Assembly: GCA_963806635.1 (NCBI GenBank)
Contig: CAWDZA010000015.1
Coordinates: forward strand, 434,001-498,000
Origin: CAVVEQ01 sp963806635
Lineage (GTDB): Bacteria; Chloroflexota; Anaerolineae; Anaerolineales; Anaerolineaceae
Direction: 5' to 3'
DNA: 64,000 nt
Below are positions 9,036 through 17,027 of the stretch, one piece after another. The notes beneath the pieces were generated by a model that ran no database searches, was not told the origin of the DNA, and saw only the letters and a list, made by a program, of their open reading frames with translations. Made by a program: the position numbers and the translations under genes. Positions within the stretch are counted from its first letter, which is position 1. Every line of letters begins with the position of its first letter.

Positions 9036-9515
9036 ATGAAACAAGGTATTCATCCCACCTATTACCCGGACGCAAAAGTGACCTGCGCCTGCGGCAACAC
9101 CTGGACGACCGGATCCACCCGCAAGGAGATCCGCACCGAGGTTTGCTCAAAATGTCACCCGTTCTTCACCGGGCAGCAGCAGCGCCTGATCGATATTGAA
9201 GGCCAGGTGGACCGCTTCTACAAGAAGCTGCAGGCCCGCCAGTCTTTCGTCGAGCAGCAACAGGCCAAAGAAGACGCCAAGACTTCTCCCACTCGTCCGG
9301 TGGCTGAGCTGGAGCTGGGAACTCGCCCGACCGATGCGCTGGCAAAGGCTGGCATCACCAATGTGGGTCAGGTGATCGACAAACTGGTCGAAGGCGACGC
9401 TGCCCTGCTGGGCATCGAAGGATTCGGACGGAAATCACTGATCGACATCAAGAAGAAACTTCGCGCTTTGGGTTATGAACTCCCCGAACAAGTGGCAGAA
9501 GCAACCGCTGAGTAA
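9036..9515 (+). CDS. rpmE: Ribosomal protein L31 fused to an RNA polymerase alpha-CTD-like domain
   Basis: Residues 1-70 are a zinc-type (C+) L31: it starts MKQGIHPTYY, has zinc ligands C17, C19, C37 and C40, and the signature CSKCHPFFTG. A normal L31 would end near residue 70. Instead a Gln/Lys-rich linker (71-87) leads to residues 88-152, which align over their length with the C-terminal domain of RNA polymerase alpha: ELELGTRPTDAL, then KAGITNV, then FGRKSLIDIKKKL. By alignment with E. coli alpha, R265, G296, K298 and S299 correspond to R97, G131, K133 and S134, while N268 and C269 are Asp and Ala. The reading frame is continuous, and a terminator follows at once. The fusion's function is unknown. 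Confidence 0.93.
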   Translation: MKQGIHPTYYPDAKVTCACGNTWTTGSTRKEIRTEVCSKCHPFFTGQQQRLIDIEGQVDRFYKKLQARQSFVEQQQAKEDAKTSPTRPVAELELGTRPTDALAKAGITNVGQVIDKLVEGDAALLGIEGFGRKSLIDIKKKLRALGYELPEQVAEATAE

Positions 9516-9532
9516 AACACAAAGTTAGTTTG

Positions 9533-9563
9533 AGAACCAGGCGAATAGCCTGGTTCTTTTTTT
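9533..9563 (+). terminator. Intrinsic terminator of the L21-L27-L31 operon
   Basis: A 10-bp perfect stem (AGAACCAGGC, loop GAATA, GCCTGGTTCT) is followed by a run of T. It lies 18 bases after the L31 stop and just before the convergent HAD gene's end. Confidence 0.93.
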
Positions 9564-10392
9564 ATTCCTGAACTGAATTCAAAACCAGGTGCAGTTCGCC
9601 GATATTTTGAAAAATGATATCCGGCTGCCAGGGAGAAGTCTTCAGATCCTCAAGGCTTGTTTCCCCTGTGAGCACCAGGATGGTGCGTATTCCTGCTGAT
9701 CCGAGCGCGATATCGGTGTTCAGGCGGTCACCGACCATGGTCATCTGTTCAGGCGGGCAGCCGAGGCGCTGGCTGATGGCGTCTACCAGGGCGGGGTAGG
9801 GTTTCCCGCAGATTTCATCGGGCTGCCTTCCCGTCGATGCTGCGATCAAGGCGATGAACGCGCCCGTATCGGGGATGGTGCCGGACTCAATCGGGCAGTT
9901 GAGGTCAGGGTGGGTGGCATAATAAGGTAAACCGGAACGGACAAGATCGCAGGTGATGCGCAAGGTTTCGTAGGTGATGCGAGTATCAAACCCAAGGACG
10001 ACAACTTCTGGATCGCGGGTCACCACTCGGAAACCCGCTTGACGAAAAAGCTGTTTGAGCTGGGCGGTTCCGGCTACGAATACTCTGGATCGCGGGTACC
10101 TGGCGCTTAAAGCATGAACCGTGGCATCCCCTGAAGTATAGAAGCATTCCAGGGGGAGTTTGGCACCCATAGATCCCAGCTTCTTTCGATATGTTGCCGG
10201 GTCCCTGGAGGAATTATTGGTGAGAATCAGTAACTTGCGACCGCTTCTCTGCAGCCAGGAGAGGAATTCCCTGGCGCCTGGAAGCCACCTCTCGCCCAGG
10301 TAAAGTGTGCCATCCAGATCCAGAAGAAAAACCCGGGTTGAGGCCAGGATTTGGCGTGCTTGTGGAGAGATGAGGGAGGGGGCTGTAACCAT
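9562..10392 (-). CDS. HAD-superfamily phosphatase (NagD/4-nitrophenylphosphatase-like)
   Basis: This 276-residue cytoplasmic HAD hydrolase of the C2-cap NagD/PNPase group shows motif I LLDLDGTLYLG (nucleophile Asp about residue 20), motif II ILTNNSS, Lys in GKPYPAL and motif IV MVGDRLNTDI. Length is typical. The family dephosphorylates small sugar or nucleotide phosphates; the substrate here is unknown. It is transcribed away from tdk, from a TATAAT at 10424-10429. Confidence 0.9.
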   Translation of the reverse strand: MVTAPSLISPQARQILASTRVFLLDLDGTLYLGERWLPGAREFLSWLQRSGRKLLILTNNSSRDPATYRKKLGSMGAKLPLECFYTSGDATVHALSARYPRSRVFVAGTAQLKQLFRQAGFRVVTRDPEVVVLGFDTRITYETLRITCDLVRSGLPYYATHPDLNCPIESGTIPDTGAFIALIAASTGRQPDEICGKPYPALVDAISQRLGCPPEQMTMVGDRLNTDIALGSAGIRTILVLTGETSLEDLKTSPWQPDIIFQNIGELHLVLNSVQE

Positions 10393-10423
10393 TATGAGTA
10401 TCGGATTATTTTCGTTCCAAGCG

Positions 10424-10429
10424 ATTATA
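10424..10429 (-). promoter_or_regulatory. -10 element for the HAD phosphatase gene
   Basis: The minus strand reads GGCTATAATCG, with a perfect TATAAT. The predicted start is about 25 bases before ATG 10392. No clear -35 is present. Confidence 0.5.
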
Positions 10430-10493
10430 GCCGAAGGGAGGGCCGACCCAGTTAAGGTAAAATACCTGAAACACTTGGGCGAGGAGGATGGGT

Positions 10494-11063
10494 ATGGTGC
10501 ACCATGAAGGCTCGGTGGAGGTTGTCTGCGGTTCCATGTTCAGCGGGAAAACCGAAGAACTGATCCGCAGGCTGAAGCGTGCTGCGATCGCGCGCCAGAA
10601 GGTACAGGTTTTCAAACCGGCTATCGATGACCGCTACCACGCCGAAAAGGTTACCTCGCACGACGGTATGAACTTTGACGCGCTTCCCATTCGGGATTCC
10701 CGCGAGATTTTGATCAACATCCAACCGGATACGACTGTGGTTGGCATCGACGAGGGGAACTTCCTCGACACAGGCGTTGTGGAAGTGGTCAGACAGCTGG
10801 CGGAGCGCGGCATTAGGGTGATCATTGCCGGGCTGGATATGGACTTCCGCGGTGAACCCTTTGGAAGTATGCCTGAGCTTATGGCACGGGCTGAGAAGGT
10901 GGAAAAGCTGCAGGCGATCTGCATGGTCTGCGGTGAGCCGGCCAGCCGCACCCAGCGCCTGGTGGATGGCAGGCCCGCCAGGTTCAACGACCCGGTCATC
11001 ATCGTCGGTGCGGCTGAAATGTACGAAGCCCGCTGCCGAAAACACCATGAGGTTCCGCGATGA
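10494..11063 (+). CDS. tdk: Thymidine kinase
   Basis: The enzyme phosphorylates thymidine (and deoxyuridine) in the salvage route. The type II protein has the P-loop GSMFSGKTEELIRR, the DEGNFLD Walker B region, and zinc ligands in CMVC and the C-terminal CRKHH. The ATG at 10494 is preferred because GAGGAGG lies six bases upstream; an ATG at 10488 directly abuts that sequence. This gives 189 residues, normal for the family. It overlaps hpt by four bases (ATGA), so two salvage kinases/transferases are coupled. Confidence 0.94.
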   Translation: MVHHEGSVEVVCGSMFSGKTEELIRRLKRAAIARQKVQVFKPAIDDRYHAEKVTSHDGMNFDALPIRDSREILINIQPDTTVVGIDEGNFLDTGVVEVVRQLAERGIRVIIAGLDMDFRGEPFGSMPELMARAEKVEKLQAICMVCGEPASRTQRLVDGRPARFNDPVIIVGAAEMYEARCRKHHEVPR

Positions 11064-11623
11064 GCATGCGCGATTATCACGAATTTTTAGGGGAGGTTCT
11101 TGTCACCGAGGACCAACTAAAGAACCGCATCCGCGATCTGGGTGAGGAGATCAGCCGGGATTACAGCGAGGATAATGACCTGTTGTTGATCTGTATCCTG
11201 CGCGGGGGCGTGCTCTTCCTCACCGATCTGATGCGTCACATCCAGGTACCTTTATCGGTGGAGTTCATGGCCGTTTCCTCCTATGGCTCGGGAAAGCGCG
11301 AATCCACCGGGCATGTGCGCATCACCCTGGACCTGATCAGCGATATTCACGACCGGAACGTGCTGGTGATCGAGGATATCGTCGACAGCGGACGAACCCT
11401 GGCTTCGGTGCTGGAACTGCTGACCACCCGTGAGCCAAAAAGCCTGAGTGTGTGCACACTGCTGGATAAATCCTCGCGACGCGAAGTGGAGGTCCCCCTG
11501 CGGTATGTAGGGTTTTCCATTCCCAATAAATTTGTCTTCGGTTACGGGCTCGATATCGACGAGTATTACCGCAATTTGCCCTTCATTGGCGTCGTGGATC
11601 TGAAAAAATACGACGCATCCTGA
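11060..11623 (+). CDS. hpt: Hypoxanthine phosphoribosyltransferase
   Basis: The enzyme converts hypoxanthine or guanine with PRPP to IMP or GMP. The 187-residue protein has the PRPP loop VLVIEDIVDSGRTLA, the flexible-loop region FMAVSSYGSG and the C-terminal LPFIGVVD. It starts inside the tdk stop and precedes the tRNA nucleotidyltransferase by 18 bases. The three genes are probably one transcript. Confidence 0.95.
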   Translation: MSMRDYHEFLGEVLVTEDQLKNRIRDLGEEISRDYSEDNDLLLICILRGGVLFLTDLMRHIQVPLSVEFMAVSSYGSGKRESTGHVRITLDLISDIHDRNVLVIEDIVDSGRTLASVLELLTTREPKSLSVCTLLDKSSRREVEVPLRYVGFSIPNKFVFGYGLDIDEYYRNLPFIGVVDLKKYDAS

Positions 11624-11641
11624 ATTCAAGATTGGAAAAAG

Positions 11642-13126
11642 ATGGACCAAGGATTCACCTGGCTACCTTTGCCCGTCCGGGACGCTTTAGGATCGGTCAA
11701 GGCGAATACTTCGATCTACCTGGTCGGCGGAGCGGTGCGGGATGTGATCCTGGGGGTGAAGTGCAGGGATTACGATTTCGCAATGGGGGAGCAGACCAAG
11801 CAGGTTGCCCGTAAGGTTTCCGATCTCCTGGGGGGTGATTTCTATCCACTGGATGTGCAAAGGGGGATGATGCGGGTATTGTGGTATCCGGATGCCCGCG
11901 ATGTGGTCACGCTGGATTTCGCAACATTCCAGGGTGGTTCGCTGGAAGCAGATCTTCAAAACCGTGATTTCACCATCAACGCCATGGCGGTCGATTTGCT
12001 TGATCCGGCCAAGGTTATCGATCCGCTGATGGGAGTGCAGGACCTGAAGGACAAGGTGCTGCGGCGCTGCCGGCAGGGATCCATTTTGGACGATCCGGTC
12101 CGCGCTATGCGGGCTGTGCGGATCGCGGTGCAGCTCGAGCTGCAGATTGAAAAGCAGACTGCTGGGGAAATTCGCGAAGCCGAATCACAGATTAGAAGGA
12201 TCAGCCCGGAACGGATTCGGGACGAGCTTTTTCGTTTATTAGGAGGCCAGCGAGTCTCCACCGCCATCAGGCTGCTGGATCAATTCGGGCTTTTGCAGGA
12301 AATCCTGCCGGAGGTTTCCTCGGAAAAAGGGGTGGAGCAATCCAAACCACACACGATGGATGTTTTCGAGCACAGTCTGGCAACAATTTCACGGCTTGAA
12401 GAAATCCTCAGTTTAATCATTCGCCCGCCGGGAGCAGAGCCGTTATCGAACCTGACCGCTGCCCAGGTTTATTCTTTGGTTGGCTTTTATCGTGAAAAGC
12501 TGCGGGATCACTATTTTGATAGGATAACCGAAGAGAGATCCAGACAGGCGGTTTTCCATTTTGCGGCGCTTTTCCATGATACTGGCAAGCCGCTTACCGC
12601 GAAAAAAGATGCGGAGGGTGTAATTCACAACTACGGGCACGAGACCAGCGGAGCAGAACTGGCTGTGCACCGCGCCCAGGCGTTGGCTTGCAGCAACCGG
12701 GAAGTGGATATTTTCGAAAAAATCGTGAAAAACCACATGCGGCCGAACCTGCAGCGGAAGTCCTCAAAAATAGCCACCCCGAAGGCGGTTTATCGATACT
12801 TCCGGGATTGCGGTGAGGAAGGCGTGGATATCTGCATTTTTTCACTCGCGGATATGCTCGCCAAACAAGCGGGAGCACCCGAGCAAAGCGAATGGCTGGA
12901 TTTGCTTGAGATCAACAGACAATTGTTGGATGCCTGGTACAACCACCGCGACGAAAAAATATCCCCTCCCAGGCTGTTGGATGGGAATGATCTTATGGAG
13001 GTCCTGGGCATCCCACCCGGACCCGAAGTGGGGAGGGCCTTGGAGGCAATCACCGAGGCACAGGTGGAAGGCAGGGTACGCACCCGCGAGGATGCGATTG
13101 AATTTGTCAGGAGATTTATATCTTGA
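11642..13126 (+). CDS. cca: tRNA nucleotidyltransferase / poly(A) polymerase family, with HD domain
   Basis: This is a class II nucleotidyltransferase that adds or repairs the tRNA CCA end. The 494-residue protein has YLVGGAVRD and the metal-binding DYDFAMG near the N-terminus, the template region NRDFTINAMAVD, the RRxRxxxxL-like segment DDPVRAMRAVRIAVQL, and an HD domain (LFHDTGK, NYGHE). The HD domain suggests extra phosphohydrolase activity as in E. coli Cca. It could be a CC- or A-adding specialist; the sequence alone does not decide. Coding overlaps nothing downstream. Confidence 0.92.
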   Translation: MDQGFTWLPLPVRDALGSVKANTSIYLVGGAVRDVILGVKCRDYDFAMGEQTKQVARKVSDLLGGDFYPLDVQRGMMRVLWYPDARDVVTLDFATFQGGSLEADLQNRDFTINAMAVDLLDPAKVIDPLMGVQDLKDKVLRRCRQGSILDDPVRAMRAVRIAVQLELQIEKQTAGEIREAESQIRRISPERIRDELFRLLGGQRVSTAIRLLDQFGLLQEILPEVSSEKGVEQSKPHTMDVFEHSLATISRLEEILSLIIRPPGAEPLSNLTAAQVYSLVGFYREKLRDHYFDRITEERSRQAVFHFAALFHDTGKPLTAKKDAEGVIHNYGHETSGAELAVHRAQALACSNREVDIFEKIVKNHMRPNLQRKSSKIATPKAVYRYFRDCGEEGVDICIFSLADMLAKQAGAPEQSEWLDLLEINRQLLDAWYNHRDEKISPPRLLDGNDLMEVLGIPPGPEVGRALEAITEAQVEGRVRTREDAIEFVRRFIS

Positions 13127-13157
13127 CGGATTGATTTACTGACCGGCTGTTGCAGGA

Positions 13158-13454
13158 TCAGGGATAGATTTCGGTCAGAATGGGCTCATAATAGCAACGG
13201 CATCCGCTGCCGTGTGAGCAGCCTGGATGGGGGAGCAAGGGCGGATTTTCTTTTGAGTAGGTTCCCTGAAGGGTTTGGCAGCTTGGGCAGGCGTCACCCG
13301 CGACCGAAACTTGAATTTTCACGACGCGCGGATTCTGCAGCATGCGTTGCAACGAAACCCTGACGGTGGAATTCGCAGGTAAGGAAGCGCCACAGTTGGA
13401 GCATTTGGCGGAATAGTCCGGGGATGGAGTGTTGCAACGTGAACAGGTTTGCAT
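13158..13454 (-). CDS. Small zinc-ribbon protein with Mu-F-like Cys motif
   Basis: This 98-residue protein of unknown function has an N-terminal zinc ribbon (CSRC...CSNC). The C-terminal half has CPSC, LQGTY, PHPGC and CRCYY, spaced much like the Cys/His motif at the end of phage Mu F/SPP1 gp7 head proteins. No other phage gene is near. Two divergent or domesticated origins are possible; the similarity is by eye only. It lies downstream of a lone receiver protein on the same strand, separated from it by a terminator. Confidence 0.7.
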   Translation of the reverse strand: MQTCSRCNTPSPDYSAKCSNCGASLPANSTVRVSLQRMLQNPRVVKIQVSVAGDACPSCQTLQGTYSKENPPLLPHPGCSHGSGCRCYYEPILTEIYP

Positions 13455-13484
13455 GGGGAACCTCGTGAATTTCTTTATATTCTA

Positions 13485-13512
13485 ACAAAAAACCCGGAGG
13501 AAATCTCCGGGT
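13485..13512 (-). terminator. Intrinsic terminator after the lone receiver gene
   Basis: On the minus strand an 8-bp stem (ACCCGGAG, five-base loop, CTCCGGGT) is followed by about seven T. It lies 13 bases after the stop of the receiver gene at 13526. Confidence 0.92.
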
Positions 13513-13525
13513 GGTTTTGATAAAT

Positions 13526-13915
13526 TTAGGTCATTGCCATTACGAGCCTGAGATCCGGGCGCTTGCGCTTCATCAGGCTGCGGATGTGGGCGACCAGAAC
13601 GTGGTTGGGGGCGGGTTTGATTAAGTAATCGTCTGCGCCGGCATCCAGGGCAGCCGCTACAGTACCAGGGTTATCCATCGCTGAAAGCACCAGGACAGGC
13701 ATGTCGCCAAAATCGCGAATGGCGCGGCAGACTTCCCAGCCGTTCATTTGGGGCATCATCAGATCCAGGATGATCAGATCCGGGCATTCCCGATAGACAA
13801 GGTCGAGTCCGTCCCTGCCGGAGTTGGCAGTAAGGATCTCAGCCGAGGTTGGCTCGAGAAGTACTTTTAATAGGTCCGTCATTGCCCGGTCATCATCGAT
13901 CACCAAAATCTTCAT
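13526..13915 (-). CDS. Stand-alone response-regulator receiver domain protein
   Basis: This 129-residue protein is a single receiver domain with no output domain. The acidic pocket is D7-D9, the phosphoacceptor D51 (LDLMMPQ), then S78 and K100 (LIKP). Such single-domain proteins act in phosphorelays or by binding partners. No kinase lies next to it; it is monocistronic, with a strong terminator directly after. The partner is unknown. Confidence 0.9.
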   Translation of the reverse strand: MKILVIDDDRAMTDLLKVLLEPTSAEILTANSGRDGLDLVYRECPDLIILDLMMPQMNGWEVCRAIRDFGDMPVLVLSAMDNPGTVAAALDAGADDYLIKPAPNHVLVAHIRSLMKRKRPDLRLVMAMT

Positions 13916-14051
13916 TAACGCCTCCAGGATTTCTCTACCTTATTATGCTGCAACAATGACATTTTGAACCTTGCAGTTGCTTTACAGAAATGAACGCAGA
14001 TCCTTTAAGGTCTGAACAACATCATTCACAAAGGAGGCGAAGCGCCGTTTA

Positions 14052-14060
14052 TGGTAAAAT
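14052..14060 (+). promoter_or_regulatory. Extended -10 upstream of ppdK
   Basis: TGGTAAAAT forms an extended -10 element, about 67 bases before the ATG. No convincing -35 is present. The same TGGTAAAAT stands before the gap gene. The wider stretch 13916-14126 holds no gene that I can see. Confidence 0.5.
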
Positions 14061-14126
14061 GCAAGCTTTAATGTGTGAATTTAAATCCCGCATGGGGTTT
14101 TTTAAAAATCTTCCTGGAGGATCATA

Positions 14127-16895
14127 ATGGCTGGAAAAAAATGGGTTTTTCTTTTTGATGAAGTAAGCGCTGCGGAACAGTATGTGGGCGGCGATTGGGA
14201 CAAGGTTCGCGGGCTGCTGGGTGGGAAAGGCGCCAATCTGGCGGATATGACCCGCATCGGGCTGCCCGTGCCCCCGTTCTTCACGGTCACCACGGAAGCT
14301 TGCAACGCGTACCTGGCCGCGGGGAACAAGTTCCCCGCCGGAATGTGGGACCAGATGTTGATCGGACTCAAAAAGGTGGAGGAACATTCGGGCAAGAAAT
14401 TTGGCGATCCCAGCAACCCGCTCCTGGTTTCCTGCCGGTCCGGCGCCAAATTCTCCATGCCTGGCATGATGGATACGGTCCTCAACATCGGCCTGAACGA
14501 TAAAACCGCCAAGGGGATGGTGAAACTGACCAATAATGAACGGTTTGTTTATGATTCCTACCGCCGGCTTGTGCAGATGTTTGGCTCGGTTGTCATGGGT
14601 ATCCGCGACGAAGCTTTTGAAGATGTGCTGGAAGAGTACAAGAAGAAAGCCGGCGCAAAGCAGGATACTGACCTGACCGCAGACCAGCTGAAGGCACTTG
14701 TGGAAGCGTTCAAGAAGGTCGTCAAGAAGGAAACCAAGCATGAATTCCCCCAGGAACCCCTCGATCAGATGAAACTTGCCACCGAAGCCGTATTCGGATC
14801 CTGGAACGGCAAGCGCGCAATCGATTACCGCCGCGCCACTAATATCCCGGATGACCTGGGTACTGCAGTCAATATCGTCACAATGGTGTTTGGCAACATG
14901 GGCTGGGATTCCGGCACCGGTGTAGCCTTCACCCGCAATCCCTCCACCGGGGAAAACCTCCTTTATGGTGATTATTTATTAAACGCCCAGGGCGAGGATG
15001 TTGTGGCTGGCATCCGCAATACGGAAAAAGTCCAGACCATGGGTGAGACTTTACCCAAAGCCTATAAGGAATTCGTCAAGGTCACCAAGATCCTGGAAAA
15101 ACATTACCACGATATGCAGGATATGGAATTTACCGTGGAACGCGGCCGACTGTGGATGCTCCAGACGCGAAATGGAAAGCGTACCGCGCTCGCGGCTGTG
15201 CGTATGGCTGTGGAAATGGCAAACGAGAAGTTGATCACCAAACAGGAAGCCATCCTGCGTGTCACCCCCGACCAGGTGGATACATTGCTCCATCCCCAGT
15301 TTGACCCAGAAACCAAGAAAGCCGCCAAAAAGGACGGCAAGTATTATGGTTCAGGCGTGAATGCCTCCCCGGGCGCTGCGGTAGGGCGTGTTTATTTCGA
15401 TGCAGATACTGCTGAAAAGAAAAACAAGGAAGAGAAGCAGGACGTGATCATGGTGCGCCCGTTCACCAAACCGGACGATGTGCATGGAATGCTGGCTGCC
15501 AAAGGCATCCTCACCAGCGAGGGCGGCGCCACAAGCCATGCTGCGGTGGTCGCCCGTCAATTCGGCGTGCCCTGCGTAGTTGGCGCTTCTGCGATCAAGA
15601 TCGACGTCGAAAAGAAGGTTATGGAATGCAACGGGGTGAAGGTTAAGGAAGGTGATTGGATCTCCGTGGATGGCACATCAGGTGAAGTGTTCCTGGGCCA
15701 GTTGAAACTGACCGTTCCCAAGATCGAAGAACAGAAGGAACTGCTCACCCTGCTAAACTGGGCGGATGAAATTTGCGCCAAACCCGGGATTCGGAATTTC
15801 CCCAAAGGTTGGCCCACCCGCGGGCTTCAGGTCTGGGCAAACGCGGATTACCCCAAGGATGCCGAGCGCGCCCGCTCTTATGGCGCCAAAGGTATCGGAC
15901 TGTGCCGCACCGAGCACATGTTCTTTGAACAATCCCGCCTGCCAACCGTACAGAAGATGATCCTGGCTAAAACCAGCGCAGAACGAACCAAAGCCCTCAA
16001 TACCCTGCTGCCCTTCCAGCGATCTGATTTCGCTGGTCTGTTCACCGCGATGACCGGTCTGCCGGTGATCATTCGCCTGATCGACCCGCCTCTGCATGAG
16101 TTCCTGCCCTCCGAGGAATCTCTCCTGGAAGAAGTCATCACCATGAAGGTGAAAGGACAGACCAAGGGGTTGGACGCCAAGGAAGAATTGCTTGCAGCCG
16201 TCCGTACAATGCACGAGAGCAACCCGATGATGGGTCTGCGCGGAATCCGCCTCAGCATTGTCATGCCCGAGATCGTCGAAATGCAGGTGCGCGCAATTTT
16301 TGAAGCCGCCTGTGATGTTAAACTGGCTGGCAAGGAACCCAAACCGGAAGTGATGATCCCGCTCACGGGGCACGTGAATGAGCTTAAGCACATCCAGCCG
16401 CGTCTGGTGGAGATTGCCAAAGCTGTGATGGCTGAGAAGAAAGTCAAAGTGGATTACAAGTTCGGCACGATGATCGAGATTCCGCGTGCCGCAGTAACCG
16501 CTGCGGAAATCGCTGGTCCGGCTGAATTCTTCTCCTTCGGAACCAACGACCTGACCCAAATGACCTTTGGATACAGCCGTGACGACGCCGAGCGCTCCTT
16601 CCTGGTCAAATACGTGGAGAGCGGTATTCTGGAGAAGAATCCCTTCCAGACGCTGGATCAAAGCGGTGTGGGCAAGCTGATGGACATGGCAGTCAAAGAC
16701 GGCCGCGCCACCCGGCCTGCCCTGGAAGTGGGTATCTGCGGTGAGCACGGCGGCGATCCGGAATCGATTGACTTCTGCCACCGCGTGGGTAATAACTACG
16801 TGAGCTGCTCGCCTTTCCGCGTACCAATCGCCCGCCTGGCAGCTGCGCACGCTGCGATCAAGTATTCGACCGGTAAGCAAAATACAGACAAGTAA
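14127..16895 (+). CDS. ppdK: Pyruvate, phosphate dikinase
   Basis: The enzyme interconverts pyruvate, ATP and phosphate with phosphoenolpyruvate, AMP and pyrophosphate. The 922-residue protein is a little longer than the usual 870-890. It contains the N-terminal ATP-grasp region (LLGGKGANLADM), the swivelling phosphohistidine domain with H471 in GGATSHAAVV, and the PEP-utilising barrel with catalytic C871 in GICGEHGGDP. The SD GGAGG lies just before the ATG. It is monocistronic between an extended -10 promoter and a strong terminator. With the PDH genes nearby it suggests PPi-linked glycolysis/gluconeogenesis, consistent with anaerobic carbon metabolism. Confidence 0.98.
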   Translation: MAGKKWVFLFDEVSAAEQYVGGDWDKVRGLLGGKGANLADMTRIGLPVPPFFTVTTEACNAYLAAGNKFPAGMWDQMLIGLKKVEEHSGKKFGDPSNPLLVSCRSGAKFSMPGMMDTVLNIGLNDKTAKGMVKLTNNERFVYDSYRRLVQMFGSVVMGIRDEAFEDVLEEYKKKAGAKQDTDLTADQLKALVEAFKKVVKKETKHEFPQEPLDQMKLATEAVFGSWNGKRAIDYRRATNIPDDLGTAVNIVTMVFGNMGWDSGTGVAFTRNPSTGENLLYGDYLLNAQGEDVVAGIRNTEKVQTMGETLPKAYKEFVKVTKILEKHYHDMQDMEFTVERGRLWMLQTRNGKRTALAAVRMAVEMANEKLITKQEAILRVTPDQVDTLLHPQFDPETKKAAKKDGKYYGSGVNASPGAAVGRVYFDADTAEKKNKEEKQDVIMVRPFTKPDDVHGMLAAKGILTSEGGATSHAAVVARQFGVPCVVGASAIKIDVEKKVMECNGVKVKEGDWISVDGTSGEVFLGQLKLTVPKIEEQKELLTLLNWADEICAKPGIRNFPKGWPTRGLQVWANADYPKDAERARSYGAKGIGLCRTEHMFFEQSRLPTVQKMILAKTSAERTKALNTLLPFQRSDFAGLFTAMTGLPVIIRLIDPPLHEFLPSEESLLEEVITMKVKGQTKGLDAKEELLAAVRTMHESNPMMGLRGIRLSIVMPEIVEMQVRAIFEAACDVKLAGKEPKPEVMIPLTGHVNELKHIQPRLVEIAKAVMAEKKVKVDYKFGTMIEIPRAAVTAAEIAGPAEFFSFGTNDLTQMTFGYSRDDAERSFLVKYVESGILEKNPFQTLDQSGVGKLMDMAVKDGRATRPALEVGICGEHGGDPESIDFCHRVGNNYVSCSPFRVPIARLAAAHAAIKYSTGKQNTDK

Positions 16896-16913
16896 CTAAT
16901 TAATGATTTGGTG

Positions 16914-16948
16914 AGAGGGGAGCTTTCAGGAGCTCCCCTCTATTTTTA
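16914..16948 (+). terminator. Intrinsic terminator of ppdK
   Basis: An 11-bp perfect stem (AGAGGGGAGCT, loop TTCAGG, AGCTCCCCTCT) is followed by ATTTTTA, 18 bases after the stop codon. Confidence 0.9.
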
Positions 16949-16965
16949 CCTGATTAAAAGCCAGC

Positions 16966-16971
16966 TATAAT
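16966..16971 (+). promoter_or_regulatory. -10 element for the cysteine desulfurase gene
   Basis: A perfect TATAAT lies 56 bases before ATG 17028 and just after the ppdK terminator. The -35 region is T-rich and weak, so this rests on the -10 alone. Confidence 0.5.
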
Positions 16972-17027
16972 TGGGCAGGCAATGCCTTTACCCAAGCAAG
17001 GGGCGCATTCCCCCACACGAAACCACT

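Noticed and set aside
14087..14104. CCC-loop-GGGG followed by T's before ppdK
   Set aside because: The stem is about four base pairs and too weak to be called an attenuator.
15753..16880. Long open frame on the minus strand (375 codons)
   Set aside because: It lies wholly opposite ppdK, shows no family pattern and arises from the codon bias of the real gene.
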